From positions 66,666-130,665 of the forward strand of contig DASZTS010000039.1 of assembly GCA_035547915.1 (NCBI GenBank): a stretch of DNA of 64,000 nucleotides, in the 5' to 3' direction. This stretch comes from DASSFG01 sp035547915 (GTDB lineage Bacteria > Planctomycetota > Planctomycetia > Pirellulales > JAICIG01). Below the pieces are notes generated by a model. That model was not told where the DNA came from and searched no databases. It saw only the letters and a program-made list of their open reading frames with translations. How positions within the stretch are numbered: position 1 is the first letter of the stretch; each line of letters opens with the position of its first letter. Shown in pieces: positions 18,401-25,931 of this stretch. A program made the position numbers and the translations under genes.

Positions 18401-19925
18401 GAGCAAATGGTCGCGAATTGATTTGCCAAGCGCTAATGGTCAGTGCCAAGTTGAGCTTGTAACGCAGATCGTATCGGCTCTTCATGCCGCGTTGCCCCAG
18501 ATCGCCAGCAGTTATGAGCGCGGCAATATGTGGCGTGAAGTGCAGCACTGGCTTTTAGATATTGTTATCGCCCTGCATTGGCACGTTTACGGGGCGGGAG
18601 TCCGCAGGCTGGATCAAGCACTCGATTTGCATTGGAGTCAGCTTATTTCGAAGCTAGAGGAAATCGCGCCGCTGCCGAATGGCGAACCTTTGGCCGATGT
18701 AGAAGCACACGCTAGGTGCCAGTATATAAGAATGGAGCGGGTGCTCGGTGGCTCGTCACGGATGGGACGCCGTGCCCTCGCGGAGCGTGGGAGGAACGAA
18801 CGAGAGCAGGGAGGTGAGACACCGGTGGCCGGGATCGTTGTAGGAAAGTGCACCGATCGCCTGCGCGAAGTTCTTGCGGAGGCGGAAAGGGCAATTGACC
18901 TTCTTATCGACGACACGGAGGAGCCGGGGGGGCGGATGTACAATCCATTTTTAAATCCGACTGACGATCGAACGCTTCTGATACCGTATCGATCGTTTTT
19001 TAGAGTTCTGCGAGGGAGAGCGTATGGCATCCTCGGCCGTGAGTTGGGCGATAAATCGGGAACATGGTACAGACGGGCGTATCGCGAGTGCGAGTTGGCA
19101 AGGGCAAGCATTGGAAAGGAAAATCGCGCGCTGGCGACGTTATGCGAAGTGGCATCGGCAGAGGCCGCGGTCGCACAGGCGATTACCAATCTTCAATTGG
19201 ATGACGTGGGTTCACTCGATATCCGGGCAGTCAATCGTCAGGCTGCAAAGCTACGGTCGGCCAAGGCATATTTGGAACTCGCTGAAAAAGGGCTTGCGGC
19301 CGGCGGAAGGCACATCCTTTTATGGCGGGCGTTTGCATTGACGAAGATCGCCATGATTACATGGGCGATTCGCAACGAAGTTATGAGGCAATGCTTGAAG
19401 AATAGCAGGTCCGAGGACATGCAAGAGGAAGGGGGCCGCGGCGTCGCGAGGGCAGGGCGACTGTGGCGAATGGTACGGGAGGCATTGCAGGTGGTGAGAG
19501 ATGGGCTAGATCACACCCCGGTATCGGCAGGCCGCTATCAGGCTGCCTTCTTTGAATCGTGGCATGATCTCATAACAACGGCTTTCGTGGCGTTCGTTGC
19601 AATCGGGCACAGAATGGTCCCGGAAGGAAAGGCTAGCAATGCGTCGAGGGTCGCGCGGTTTTGGAATTTTTGGATGCAGATGAACGTACAGGCGGATTTG
19701 TCGGTCGACCGCATCGACGGTCTAAAAGCACTGACTGGGCAAATGCTCGAAGACCTATTGGGACCCTATGAGGTCTGCGAGATCGAAAGTATACCAAAAC
19801 TGTTGTGCAGTGCTGTATCGAAAATGAATGACCCCGTGGTTGTAGCCGCTCTTTGGGAGAGTTATGGCGGGGAGTGGGTAGCCGAAGTGTGCCAAATGAA
19901 GGAGCCGGTTTACGCCGAGAGGTGA
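15480..19925 (+). CDS. SIR2 domain / STAND-like protein, candidate anti-phage NADase
   Basis: The 1,481-residue protein starts with a SIR2 fold: NAD-binding GAGLSADAGVP (32-42), FTFNFD with the expected Asn at 216, KMHG with the expected catalytic His at 258, and LILGCSGAERRL (293-304). In defence SIR2 proteins (ThsA, DSR, Avs-type) the corresponding Asn and His drive NAD depletion. Residues ~420-700 resemble a STAND/NACHT ATPase: a strand GFLLVYVDLEDHHSLGGIIADIL and a Walker-B-like KIALVFDGLESFD (522-534), but where a GxxxxGK[ST] loop is expected I see only VPQSTLPALL, so ATP binding is doubtful. The remaining ~750 residues are helical and repeat-like, as in STAND sensor regions. Base composition is lower in GC than neighbours. 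It probably kills or stalls the cell on infection; the trigger is unknown. Confidence 0.75.
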   Translation: MTAFDNRITAKDAASCIMEAWNGGRSIVPVIGAGLSADAGVPTLAAVVRYIGAVHALFTHALYLPASPSHLDPADPLFTLIRNHYGDRLDRFLLDHGWPDRFVLQHILGLALQEAQHTPDDVIDESLNCLVAEMHAWESAKLTKLRNLVQPPIPDTEPKDLLLDWRHLIRHVTRHRREIADALFLRLHHGRLPGVGHRYLAFLTKLFGIRSVFTFNFDPLIEAAFVAEGLPHQLFAMESGRMLPPPVLITPPAIIKMHGSTHNLLIDERVDFPLDEEYRRRFRNLVGEDPLLLILGCSGAERRLRDLIDTVLSSVRPAGTPSSPIVIWSHFAKDSTPIPNFPTARRGDIRVCDYRDAGMFLAHIYFFVTSRFPASLHQYPAHAWRFYPSASNITTRDLYHPSCPASTEHASRSAHVNAEAPALVIDGTTLLDPTSVPQSTLPALLTYIGAVPMGFLLVYVDLEDHHSLGGIIADILSQIRQSDTTVMPLLLPVGAPGEGTAAAGISIRAAVRRVLLGLTRQKIALVFDGLESFDWRATTHHGVTTASQPNEEHLLHLREFLFYLIERHRGRCRTTQSRICITIDEPTKRHFGSTREDRPLAHHKADFAAMLVRISRTATKAPASAYHSLLQREPEHSMRLLSVGVASGGVRTHNDYFLQAIATVRRTRSLHMLRSLYEKMSAPESGDDSAADQQINVLVQSGVLVPLEGGFYAMDRVQRNELYDRFTALTSSEYLVRVLCGDSDAAVVMQVAFQLLETLSVHDLCARWYYNNAYLPSYDSHTFFEYVYHRVSALRALTDLIVFCRSNADNGAFIQGLAISRPGGADRSINRIMPCQFETERDLWRLHRRWLCGLSRSWERTEGRLRSAVVPERVLSWCRTLLQYDIKRNIGPRDRISHLRSGVLPEVFIGEAKRPGMKDISFPVEEESESQRRLNELRSVVRETEARCYYERGDFVSMILGRYESIRAACISNESKWSRIDLPSANGQCQVELVTQIVSALHAALPQIASSYERGNMWREVQHWLLDIVIALHWHVYGAGVRRLDQALDLHWSQLISKLEEIAPLPNGEPLADVEAHARCQYIRMERVLGGSSRMGRRALAERGRNEREQGGETPVAGIVVGKCTDRLREVLAEAERAIDLLIDDTEEPGGRMYNPFLNPTDDRTLLIPYRSFFRVLRGRAYGILGRELGDKSGTWYRRAYRECELARASIGKENRALATLCEVASAEAAVAQAITNLQLDDVGSLDIRAVNRQAAKLRSAKAYLELAEKGLAAGGRHILLWRAFALTKIAMITWAIRNEVMRQCLKNSRSEDMQEEGGRGVARAGRLWRMVREALQVVRDGLDHTPVSAGRYQAAFFESWHDLITTAFVAFVAIGHRMVPEGKASNASRVARFWNFWMQMNVQADLSVDRIDGLKALTGQMLEDLLGPYEVCEIESIPKLLCSAVSKMNDPVVVAALWESYGGEWVAEVCQMKEPVYAER

Positions 19926-20099
19926 ATGTTTTCGTGGGGGGCGCTGGTGTCTGCTGGCTTTGCCACCGTTCTCGATGCCACCGGCGCGTCGGGGGTTTTT
20001 GCAGTTAGAAGAGGCATCAGACATCGGCCACCATCAATGCTCCAGGCGGCGCAACGAATCGAGACGACGCCAACAGCGGCGCCGGATCGTTGCGAGGGC
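19926..20099. other. Short stretch after the SIR2 gene, no gene seen
   Basis: These bases fill the gap between the SIR2 stop codon and repeat copy B. Frames remain open on both strands only because of base composition. No terminator with a clear T-run is visible. Confidence 0.3.
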
Positions 20100-20620
20100 G
20101 GAGCGTCGAAGCCGATCAGCGACTGGCGGCGGCAGATCGCCCGCGCATCGTCGCCCTGCGAGGCGATTACTCGGCCGGCATGTGACGTTGCAGAAAGGTC
20201 ATGGCCTGGTCGAGGGAGAAGGTCTCGTCGCTCGGCAGCGATTCCGGCGGCAAACTGTCCTGGAGTTCCTGCAGGGCCAACTCCAGCGCCTCGCTCGATA
20301 GCTGGGCCTGGTCGCTCCCCGGCCGCGTCGCTGCCAGCGCCTTCATGCGGTTTAGGTGGCAGGCCCGGAAGGCCAGCGCCAGCTGCTCTATCGTCGCAAG
20401 CAGCGTCCCGCTCACTCGCAGCCGTTCGTGCAGCGCCGGCCGGTCCTTCAGCAGTTCGAGCGCGATCGTCTTGTAGGCTGGCATGGTCTTCCTCCTCTTC
20501 CGGCGCAATGGCGGCAGCCGACGCCTCTCCGCTAGGATTAAGGTCTCTTTTGAACCCTGGCAAGAGGTTGATGGGGACGTCGGTCGCTGGGCCATACTGT
20601 GTCATGATGCAACCGAAGGT
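20100..20620. repeat. Diverged direct repeat, copy B (521 bp)
   Basis: It is collinear with 14113-14634 and in the same orientation. Together the copies bracket the 5.5-kb segment with the SIR2 gene and its divergent partner. Copy B lacks any methylase-helicase gene downstream, unlike copy A. Confidence 0.8.
20167..20484 (-). CDS. Conserved 105-residue helical protein, paralogue B
   Basis: The ATG at 20484 follows gaggagg, as in paralogue A. It starts MPAYKTIALELLKDRP and ends in MTFLQRHMPAE (MTFVQQHMPAE in A). Substitutions between the copies are mostly conservative, so both were kept under selection after duplication. Unlike A, it is not followed by a methylase-helicase gene; the SIR2 gene is convergent with it. 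Function unknown. Confidence 0.7.
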   Translation of the reverse strand: MPAYKTIALELLKDRPALHERLRVSGTLLATIEQLALAFRACHLNRMKALAATRPGSDQAQLSSEALELALQELQDSLPPESLPSDETFSLDQAMTFLQRHMPAE

Positions 20621-20642
20621 AAAAAGGAGCTGCTGGACTCTT

Positions 20643-20999
20643 TCAATGAAGCAGCGTCGAGTGTTGCGGCGTTATTCGTTCGGCAGTCGCCTTGGCAACG
20701 CCCGACAACGCATTTCGCGGCTCGGCGAACTCATGCGGTATAGGGGCGGCCAATCGTTTCTCGATGCTGCGGCACTCTTCGACACAGTGTTTATGGTATC
20801 GCCAGGTTGCATAAGCCAGTGCAGTGAAGACTACAGCGCCTACAATGGTGAGCGGAAGGCCAAAAGGCCGGCTGCCATTTAAACACACCGACATCGACCA
20901 CGTTATTGCGGCAAACGTACTGATAGTTGCCGTTTGGCCTGAGAGCGTTTCCATACGCTCACAATGGCGGAGCTCGTAAATTAAGTCGCGGCGGTCCAT
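20643..20999 (-). CDS. Small protein with two membrane segments
   Basis: I choose the ATG at 20999 because gagagg lies 9 bases upstream; an ATG at 21032 is also in frame. The 118-residue product has a short cytoplasmic helix (MDRRDLIYELRHCERMETL), a hydrophobic segment (TISTFAAITWSMSVCL), a short loop, a second one (LPLTIVGAVVFTALAYATW) and a charged tail (RYHKHCVEECRSIEKRL). The two-helix hairpin with flanking helices is reminiscent of SLATT-type membrane effectors found in defence systems, but similarity is only in layout. It lies between the SIR2 cassette and the HEAT-repeat gene. Confidence 0.55.
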   Translation of the reverse strand: MDRRDLIYELRHCERMETLSGQTATISTFAAITWSMSVCLNGSRPFGLPLTIVGAVVFTALAYATWRYHKHCVEECRSIEKRLAAPIPHEFAEPRNALSGVAKATAERITPQHSTLLH

Positions 21000-21250
21000 A
21001 TCGATCAACCTCTCACGACCTATGTAATACAAATACGAGAATATTGCACGACATTTCTACACCGTGACGTGTGGTGCAATCGGTCTGCCGCTGCGCGGAC
21101 CTCCTTGACGGATTGGGGGGGGCTTCCCCTAAGATCAAGAAACGTCGGCCCCGGAAGGTAGATGTCCTCCTTGGGACCTCGCGGCATTGAATTGATTTGG
21201 TCGATCAACAGCGATTCATGTACTGGCACTGCCCAGAACGGACTTCTATC

Positions 21251-23140
21251 ATGTCTGCGCCTGTCCCCAAATACGAAGATGCACGGGCACTTGTCGATGA
21301 ATTCCTTGAACAGTATCTCAGCCTTGAAATCCTGCAGTCGCATGCCGAGTACGGCGAGCGCTTGGTTCGTGCGGGAGAACGGCCCGTCATGTTCGCTTTT
21401 GTCGACACCATGCGGACTTCGACCGATGCGAAACGCGTCCTCGCGGCAATGCTTCTCCTCGTCGTGCATCGCGATACCGAGGGCCTAGTAAGCGATAACA
21501 CGGTAAAAGAGGCGACCGAGTTCATCCCAGAAGGCCTGAATGCCGCGGCCCCAGACGTATATCTCCCAGCGGCAGTCCTGATGTGCTGTTCGGGCATCGT
21601 TCCGAAGGGCGTCGTAAAGCATCTGAAGGCTTGGCTTTCCAGCGATGAAGCCATGCTTCGCGTTTGCGCCGCGACTGCACTGAGCGGCACGCGGAGCGTC
21701 AGCGCAAAGGCGATTCAGATCCTAGGCGAAGGGTTAAGGAGCGATGATCCGGATCTTGTGGCAGCTGCGGCGATGGCGATGCCGCGCCTGCGCGTGCGGA
21801 TAAAGGAAGCAATCGCGATCTGCCTCGATGCGTTGGAGCATACGGTCGAGCCAGGAACGCAATCGATTGTGGCCGCTCTCGCCGAGATGGCCCCGCATGG
21901 ACGGACAGCCATACCGAAGCTAGTCCGCCTATTCGAGTCACCGGACAGCAGTCTTCCTCTCAAAGTGTCGTTGGTCACTGCCTTGGGAAAACTTAGGCAA
22001 AGCGGTGATCGGGCGGAAGAGGCTTTGCTAGCCGCACTTGACGGCAACGATTGGACGATCATCTCGCATGTGGTGCACGCCCTTCAAGACGACGACAGAT
22101 TAATTTCTAAAGCTGCCGACGCTATGGTACGTCGATTGGCGTGCAGTGACCCTGACATTCGTGGAATTGCTGCACGGGCGCTTCTTGGATCGAACATTCC
22201 TTCGGCTGCGGTGGTTCCCGCCCTGATGATGAGACTGAAGGAGGAAACCGAGCCAGATGCGTTTCGTGCCATTGTCAGTGCAATTGGCGCCATTGGAGCT
22301 CCAGCACTGCCGGCTTTGCTAGATGAGTTCAAGTTATGCAACGTCCGGACGATGTACCAGGTACAGATGGCACTGATCGCGGTTGGTCGCACTTCACCTC
22401 AGGAGTTGCTCCAAGCGTTTTTATCCAGCGAAGACCGGGACGCGCTCATTGCACTAGGGGGGATACTGTGTCAGATAGGGCCACGAGTCGTCGCCGTAGT
22501 GCCTAAGTTGGTCGAACTTCTCGAGATGCGTGGAACCGAACATCAACGAGTTGCAGCTCGCGCATTAACGAGAATAGGCGCCAGAGGAAAAGATGCTGCA
22601 CCGGCTTTGGTAAATGCCATCCGTGACGTTGATGACGAATGTGCCGAGTGGATTCAACAATCACTTGTGAGTATCGGTCCTGAAATAACTGCCGTTGTAC
22701 GCGCCGCATGGGATCAAGGCCGCCAGCTCACAAAATATAGATTGGCACCTGTACTCAAGCGGTTGACATCGAACACGGTTCAACAACCGTCAACTGCAGA
22801 AGACATTGCCATGTGGAACATCAATGCCAAGCTCCTCGAATTGTTTGCTCTGGTTGGTAATGTATTGAAAGAGCGCGGGCCGACATCCTATCGCGAGTTA
22901 GAGACGTGTTTGAGCGAGTTGGCGGATCGTGGTACGGCGAGCAATAAGATTCGGACAAGTGCCGCCTATATTCGGACGAAGGTCAAGGAGCTGGAGTCCG
23001 TCGTGAGCCAACTGGAAGGGCGTCCCATTGTGCTGCTGTTGCGAAATGGTACCAGAGCAACGAGCCTGACGCCCGATGGTCAAGAGTTCCTTGCAAGATC
23101 TGTCCAATTCTTGGAGAAGCGGCGATTACGACCGAAATGA
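21251..23140 (+). CDS. HEAT-repeat protein with winged-helix-like C-terminus
   Basis: I use the ATG at 21251 (MSAPVPKYEDAR); an ATG at 21197 is in frame but the extra 18 residues look untranslated. The 629-residue protein has about ten HEAT/PBS-lyase-type repeats from ~100 to ~520, with recurring units such as DPDLVAAAAMAMPRLR, DPDIRGIAARALLGSN and TEHQRVAARALTRIGARGKDAAPALV. The last ~100 residues (LLELFALVGNVLKERGPTSYRELETCLSELADRG...) look like a winged helix with a basic wing. HEAT solenoids bind proteins; with a DNA-binding end this could be a sensor or scaffold. The neighbourhood suggests a defence island, but no direct evidence of that role exists. Confidence 0.7.
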   Translation: MSAPVPKYEDARALVDEFLEQYLSLEILQSHAEYGERLVRAGERPVMFAFVDTMRTSTDAKRVLAAMLLLVVHRDTEGLVSDNTVKEATEFIPEGLNAAAPDVYLPAAVLMCCSGIVPKGVVKHLKAWLSSDEAMLRVCAATALSGTRSVSAKAIQILGEGLRSDDPDLVAAAAMAMPRLRVRIKEAIAICLDALEHTVEPGTQSIVAALAEMAPHGRTAIPKLVRLFESPDSSLPLKVSLVTALGKLRQSGDRAEEALLAALDGNDWTIISHVVHALQDDDRLISKAADAMVRRLACSDPDIRGIAARALLGSNIPSAAVVPALMMRLKEETEPDAFRAIVSAIGAIGAPALPALLDEFKLCNVRTMYQVQMALIAVGRTSPQELLQAFLSSEDRDALIALGGILCQIGPRVVAVVPKLVELLEMRGTEHQRVAARALTRIGARGKDAAPALVNAIRDVDDECAEWIQQSLVSIGPEITAVVRAAWDQGRQLTKYRLAPVLKRLTSNTVQQPSTAEDIAMWNINAKLLELFALVGNVLKERGPTSYRELETCLSELADRGTASNKIRTSAAYIRTKVKELESVVSQLEGRPIVLLLRNGTRATSLTPDGQEFLARSVQFLEKRRLRPK

Positions 23141-23205
23141 GCACGATAAATTTGACAATTGCCTAAAGTCTGCTACGCCAGGATTGAATCTTGGACGGTT
23201 AGACG

Positions 23206-23595
23206 ATGGCAAAGGGTGCGCCTGCCGCGCAATTACGAGGACTGCCTGTTCCGAGCGGACAATTAACTCAGGAGTTAATTGACGCTGTTGATCCGCGCCA
23301 ACATCCAGAATGGGAAAGGTATTCCCAGATCCGCCCGGACGATGTACGCGGTGCAGTAGTGTTGGCAATGCAGATGAAGGAGCGCACGCTTGCATTGAAG
23401 GCGTTCGACGCAGTTCTTGGGCGACCTGAACGATACGTGCAGTCGAGCAGAGAAGAACTGATTACGTCGCTCGCGGATGACTATCGACTATTTGGATTAT
23501 CGACTGGCCGGAGCCACACCGAAGAACTCGTTCGTGTCATCGAACGGCTAGCCGAAAGGCAGGCCCGCGAACACCTCGGGAAAGAGCGCGGTTGA
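23206..23595 (+). CDS. Hypothetical helical protein, 129 residues
   Basis: The gene follows the HEAT-repeat gene by 65 bases on the same strand. The N-terminus (MAKGAPAAQLRGLPVPSGQL) is flexible, and the rest is charged and helical (RGAVVLAMQMKERTLALKAFDAVLGRPERY; TEELVRVIERLAERQAREHL). No clear Shine-Dalgarno site and no family are recognised. It may be a small partner of the HEAT protein or a phage/plasmid-type accessory protein. The clean single frame and codon use support it as a real gene. Confidence 0.55.
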   Translation: MAKGAPAAQLRGLPVPSGQLTQELIDAVDPRQHPEWERYSQIRPDDVRGAVVLAMQMKERTLALKAFDAVLGRPERYVQSSREELITSLADDYRLFGLSTGRSHTEELVRVIERLAERQAREHLGKERG

Positions 23596-23869
23596 AGCCG
23601 CAGCTCAGTGCACGGAATCAGCTGTTCTGCCACGGTCTGCGAAACTGCGCAGCAATCGTGCGCAGTTCAAAGGCCCTTCCAGCTTTCTGCTAGAAGTTGA
23701 AGTCGTTCGACCGTTCGGCACCAGCGCCCCTGGAGCTCGCGATCGTGATTTCGCGCGTGCTTGAATGCGGCAAGTCGTCGGCGAATGAGTTTTGTTGCTC
23801 GCGTAGTCGCTTTGCGGAGGCGAATGCGCGACGGTTCCGAAGTCATCCGCACTAACGGAGATTTGACCA
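23596..23869. other. Intergenic stretch before the transfer module
   Basis: No convincing gene or strong repeat is visible on either strand. A long open frame on the minus strand here encodes Arg-rich shadow sequence and is not supported. Confidence 0.3.
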
Positions 23870-23932
23870 ATGGCGAAGCTACTCCAAATCCTGTTTTTCT
23901 GGTTCCTCTCACTGCTCGGCAGCGATGAGTGA
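23870..23932 (+). CDS. Possible 20-residue hydrophobic leader peptide or microprotein
   Basis: ATG is preceded by ggag at 9 bases. The peptide MAKLLQILFFWFLSLLGSDE is strongly hydrophobic with one membrane-length core. It lies 15 bases before a perfect 12-bp hairpin and upstream of a gene that also begins with a hydrophobic segment. It could be a leader peptide, a tiny membrane protein or chance. Confidence 0.25.
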   Translation: MAKLLQILFFWFLSLLGSDE

Positions 23933-23947
23933 AAGAGTGACGCCGGG

Positions 23948-23977
23948 TGGCTCGACCCGTCACCGCGGGTCGAGCCA
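23948..23977. promoter_or_regulatory. Perfect 12-bp-stem hairpin
   Basis: TGGCTCGACCCG (23948-23959) and its exact complement (23966-23977) are separated by 6 bases. No T-run follows in either direction, so it is not a classical intrinsic terminator. It sits in the leader of the transfer module, ~95 bases before the DUF1232-like gene, and could be an operator, an attenuator arm or a protein-binding site. Confidence 0.6.
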
Positions 23978-24071
23978 TCGGCGTTGGGGCAGGTGTATTT
24001 TGCGGCACCACGCCCGCCCGGCGCGAAAACGGGGACAAACCCTTCTGGCTTCTCGATGAGGAAATGCCCAA

Positions 24072-24371
24072 ATGGCCAGTTTTTTCCAAATGCTCTCGGT
24101 CCTGATGATGTGTTGCACTCTGCTGGGGATCGCCTGGGTGGTGGCCTTGTCGCTGCCCAAGTCGCGGCTGCGGACGTTGCTCAGCGAAATCCTGAGTTGG
24201 GCGTTCGTCGTCGGCTGCGCGCTCTTCGTCGTCTCGCCGGTTGACCTCGCGCCAGAGGCTTTCCTGGGGCCCTTTGGGTTCGTTGACGACGCGGGGGCGG
24301 TATTTCTCGGATACCAGTCTTTCAAGTCGGCGATGCAACTGCGCCGCGAGCGCCATGAGTCAGAGTTCTAA
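24072..24371 (+). CDS. DUF1232 (YkvA-like) membrane protein
   Basis: This 99-residue protein has gagga 9 bases upstream. Two hydrophobic stretches (MLSVLMMCCTLLGIAWVVAL and LLSEILSWAFVVGCALFVV) are followed by SPVDLAPEAFLGPFGFVDDAGAVFLGY, which matches the DUF1232 signature SPxDLIPd...lGxxDD. The family is small, membrane-associated and of unknown biochemical function. It is first in a run of genes reaching to 30.9 kb and starts 14 bases before the VirD4-like ATPase, so it probably belongs to the same transcript. Confidence 0.7.
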   Translation: MASFFQMLSVLMMCCTLLGIAWVVALSLPKSRLRTLLSEILSWAFVVGCALFVVSPVDLAPEAFLGPFGFVDDAGAVFLGYQSFKSAMQLRRERHESEF

Positions 24372-24385
24372 CTAAGGATCAACCG

Positions 24386-25921
24386 ATGAGCGAATTCCTC
24401 GACCAGCTCGATTCCGATTCGGCCGGTCCGATTGCATTGGTGTCGTTGGTCATCCTGATCGCGGTCGCCAGATTCCGGAGGCTACCGCGGCTGAGGGGAG
24501 CGCCACGTACCGCGCTAGACGCGCTCTTGTTCCGGTGGAATTCAATCGATGCCTTCACGCGGCGACACCTGCTCAACGGAGGGGTCTTGATCATGGGCCG
24601 GCCTGGTAGCGGCAAAACCAGCGGCAGCGGCATGGCGCTGGCGCGTGCATTGATCTTCGATGGGCGGTGCAGCCTGCTGATCCTGGCCGCCAAACCTGAG
24701 GACGCCGACATGTGGAAGCGGCTCTTCAACGAAGCCAAGAGGGAATTGCTGGTTTTCGAGCCGGGCGGCAGTCTTCACTGCAACCTGATCGACTTCATTC
24801 AACGTAACGGTGGTGATACGCGCGAGATCGTGAGCACCATCCTGACGGCGAGCGAGGTACTGCGGGGCGAGGGTGCTCAGGGCGGCGGCGAATATGGCTC
24901 GTTCTTTCAGGATGAGGAACGGCGCTATCTGCATCATGCCGTCGAGATTCTCCGGCAATCTGGCGTGGGCGTCTCAGCGCCCAACCTCCAGGGATTTATC
25001 ACAACGGCGGCGCTGTCCGCCGAGCAACTTGCCGATGAGGCATGGCGGGAGCGATTTCACAATCACTGCTTGCGAGCTGCAGCATCGTGTGAGAAGTCGG
25101 CGCGGGAGCAGCACGACTTCGAACTGGCGCGAGATGCGTGGGTCAAGCAGTGGCCATATTTGGCCGACAAAACACGTTCCTGCGTGCTTGCTGGGATGCT
25201 CAACAAGCTGTTTTATTTCAATACGGGGATTGCACGCGAACTGCTCTCAACGACGACTAATTGCTCGCCGCTCGACATGCTGGGAGGCGGCAAGTCGATT
25301 CTCGTAAACTGCCCGGCCTGCGAGTACGGCGACTCGGGCGCCCTGGTCTCGACCTGCTGGAAGTTCATCACGCAGAAGGCCGTCCTCGCCCGCAGCTTCG
25401 GAAATGGGAATTTCTACAACGTCATTTGGGCCGACGAGGCTTGGCAGGTCACCACCAGCTTCGACCAGCACTACGCCGCGACCTCGCGCTCGCATGGCGG
25501 CGCGATGGTCTACCTCGTCCAGTCGCGTGATTCGTTCTACAGCGCGCTCAAAGGCGAGGATGGCAAGCACTTCGCCGACGCCCTGATGGGCATGTTCCAC
25601 CACAAGGTCTTCCATGCCCTGGGCTCGGCCGAGGACGCCGAATACGCCGCCTCGCTTCTGGGCAAGCGGCGGGAACTTTCCTTCGGCGGTTCGATGCAGC
25701 CGGAGGGCGATACGTTCGACGCGCTCATGGGAAACAGCCGGTTCTCCGGCTCGTTCAACGAATCCTGGCAGCCGGTCTTGCAGCCGCGGGTGTTTTTGAG
25801 CGGCCTTAGATGCGGCGGCCCGGAAAACCGTTACCTGGCCGATGCCGTCGTCGTGCGCAGCGGCGAGGCATTCAAAAGCACACGCCAGAACTTCATTCAG
25901 GCGACGTTTTCACAACGATAG
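24386..25921 (+). CDS. VirD4/TraG-type coupling-protein-like ATPase
   Basis: The ATG follows aagga at 7 bases. The 511-residue protein has one N-terminal hydrophobic segment (GPIALVSLVILIAVA, ~14-28), Walker A MGRPGSGKTSG (~70-80, Lys77) and Walker B YNVIWADEAW (~344-353). Features such as SLLILAAKPED and VYLVQSRDSFYSAL (sensor-like) are shared with TraG/TraD/VirD4 pumps that deliver DNA to a type IV secretion channel. Only one membrane helix is seen instead of the usual two. It heads a cluster of membrane proteins and is followed 10 bases later by the next gene. It may move DNA or protein; no relaxase is found in the window, so a link to conjugation is inferred. Confidence 0.78.
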   Translation: MSEFLDQLDSDSAGPIALVSLVILIAVARFRRLPRLRGAPRTALDALLFRWNSIDAFTRRHLLNGGVLIMGRPGSGKTSGSGMALARALIFDGRCSLLILAAKPEDADMWKRLFNEAKRELLVFEPGGSLHCNLIDFIQRNGGDTREIVSTILTASEVLRGEGAQGGGEYGSFFQDEERRYLHHAVEILRQSGVGVSAPNLQGFITTAALSAEQLADEAWRERFHNHCLRAAASCEKSAREQHDFELARDAWVKQWPYLADKTRSCVLAGMLNKLFYFNTGIARELLSTTTNCSPLDMLGGGKSILVNCPACEYGDSGALVSTCWKFITQKAVLARSFGNGNFYNVIWADEAWQVTTSFDQHYAATSRSHGGAMVYLVQSRDSFYSALKGEDGKHFADALMGMFHHKVFHALGSAEDAEYAASLLGKRRELSFGGSMQPEGDTFDALMGNSRFSGSFNESWQPVLQPRVFLSGLRCGGPENRYLADAVVVRSGEAFKSTRQNFIQATFSQR

Positions 25922-25931
25922 GAGGGGTTTG

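Noticed and set aside
21020..21469. Minus-strand frame of 149 residues before the HEAT-repeat gene
   Set aside because: More than half lies antisense to the first HEAT codons, and no ribosome-binding site or motif is present.
23667..24356. Minus-strand frame of 229 residues over the DUF1232 gene
   Set aside because: Arg-rich shadow opposite a clear membrane-protein gene.
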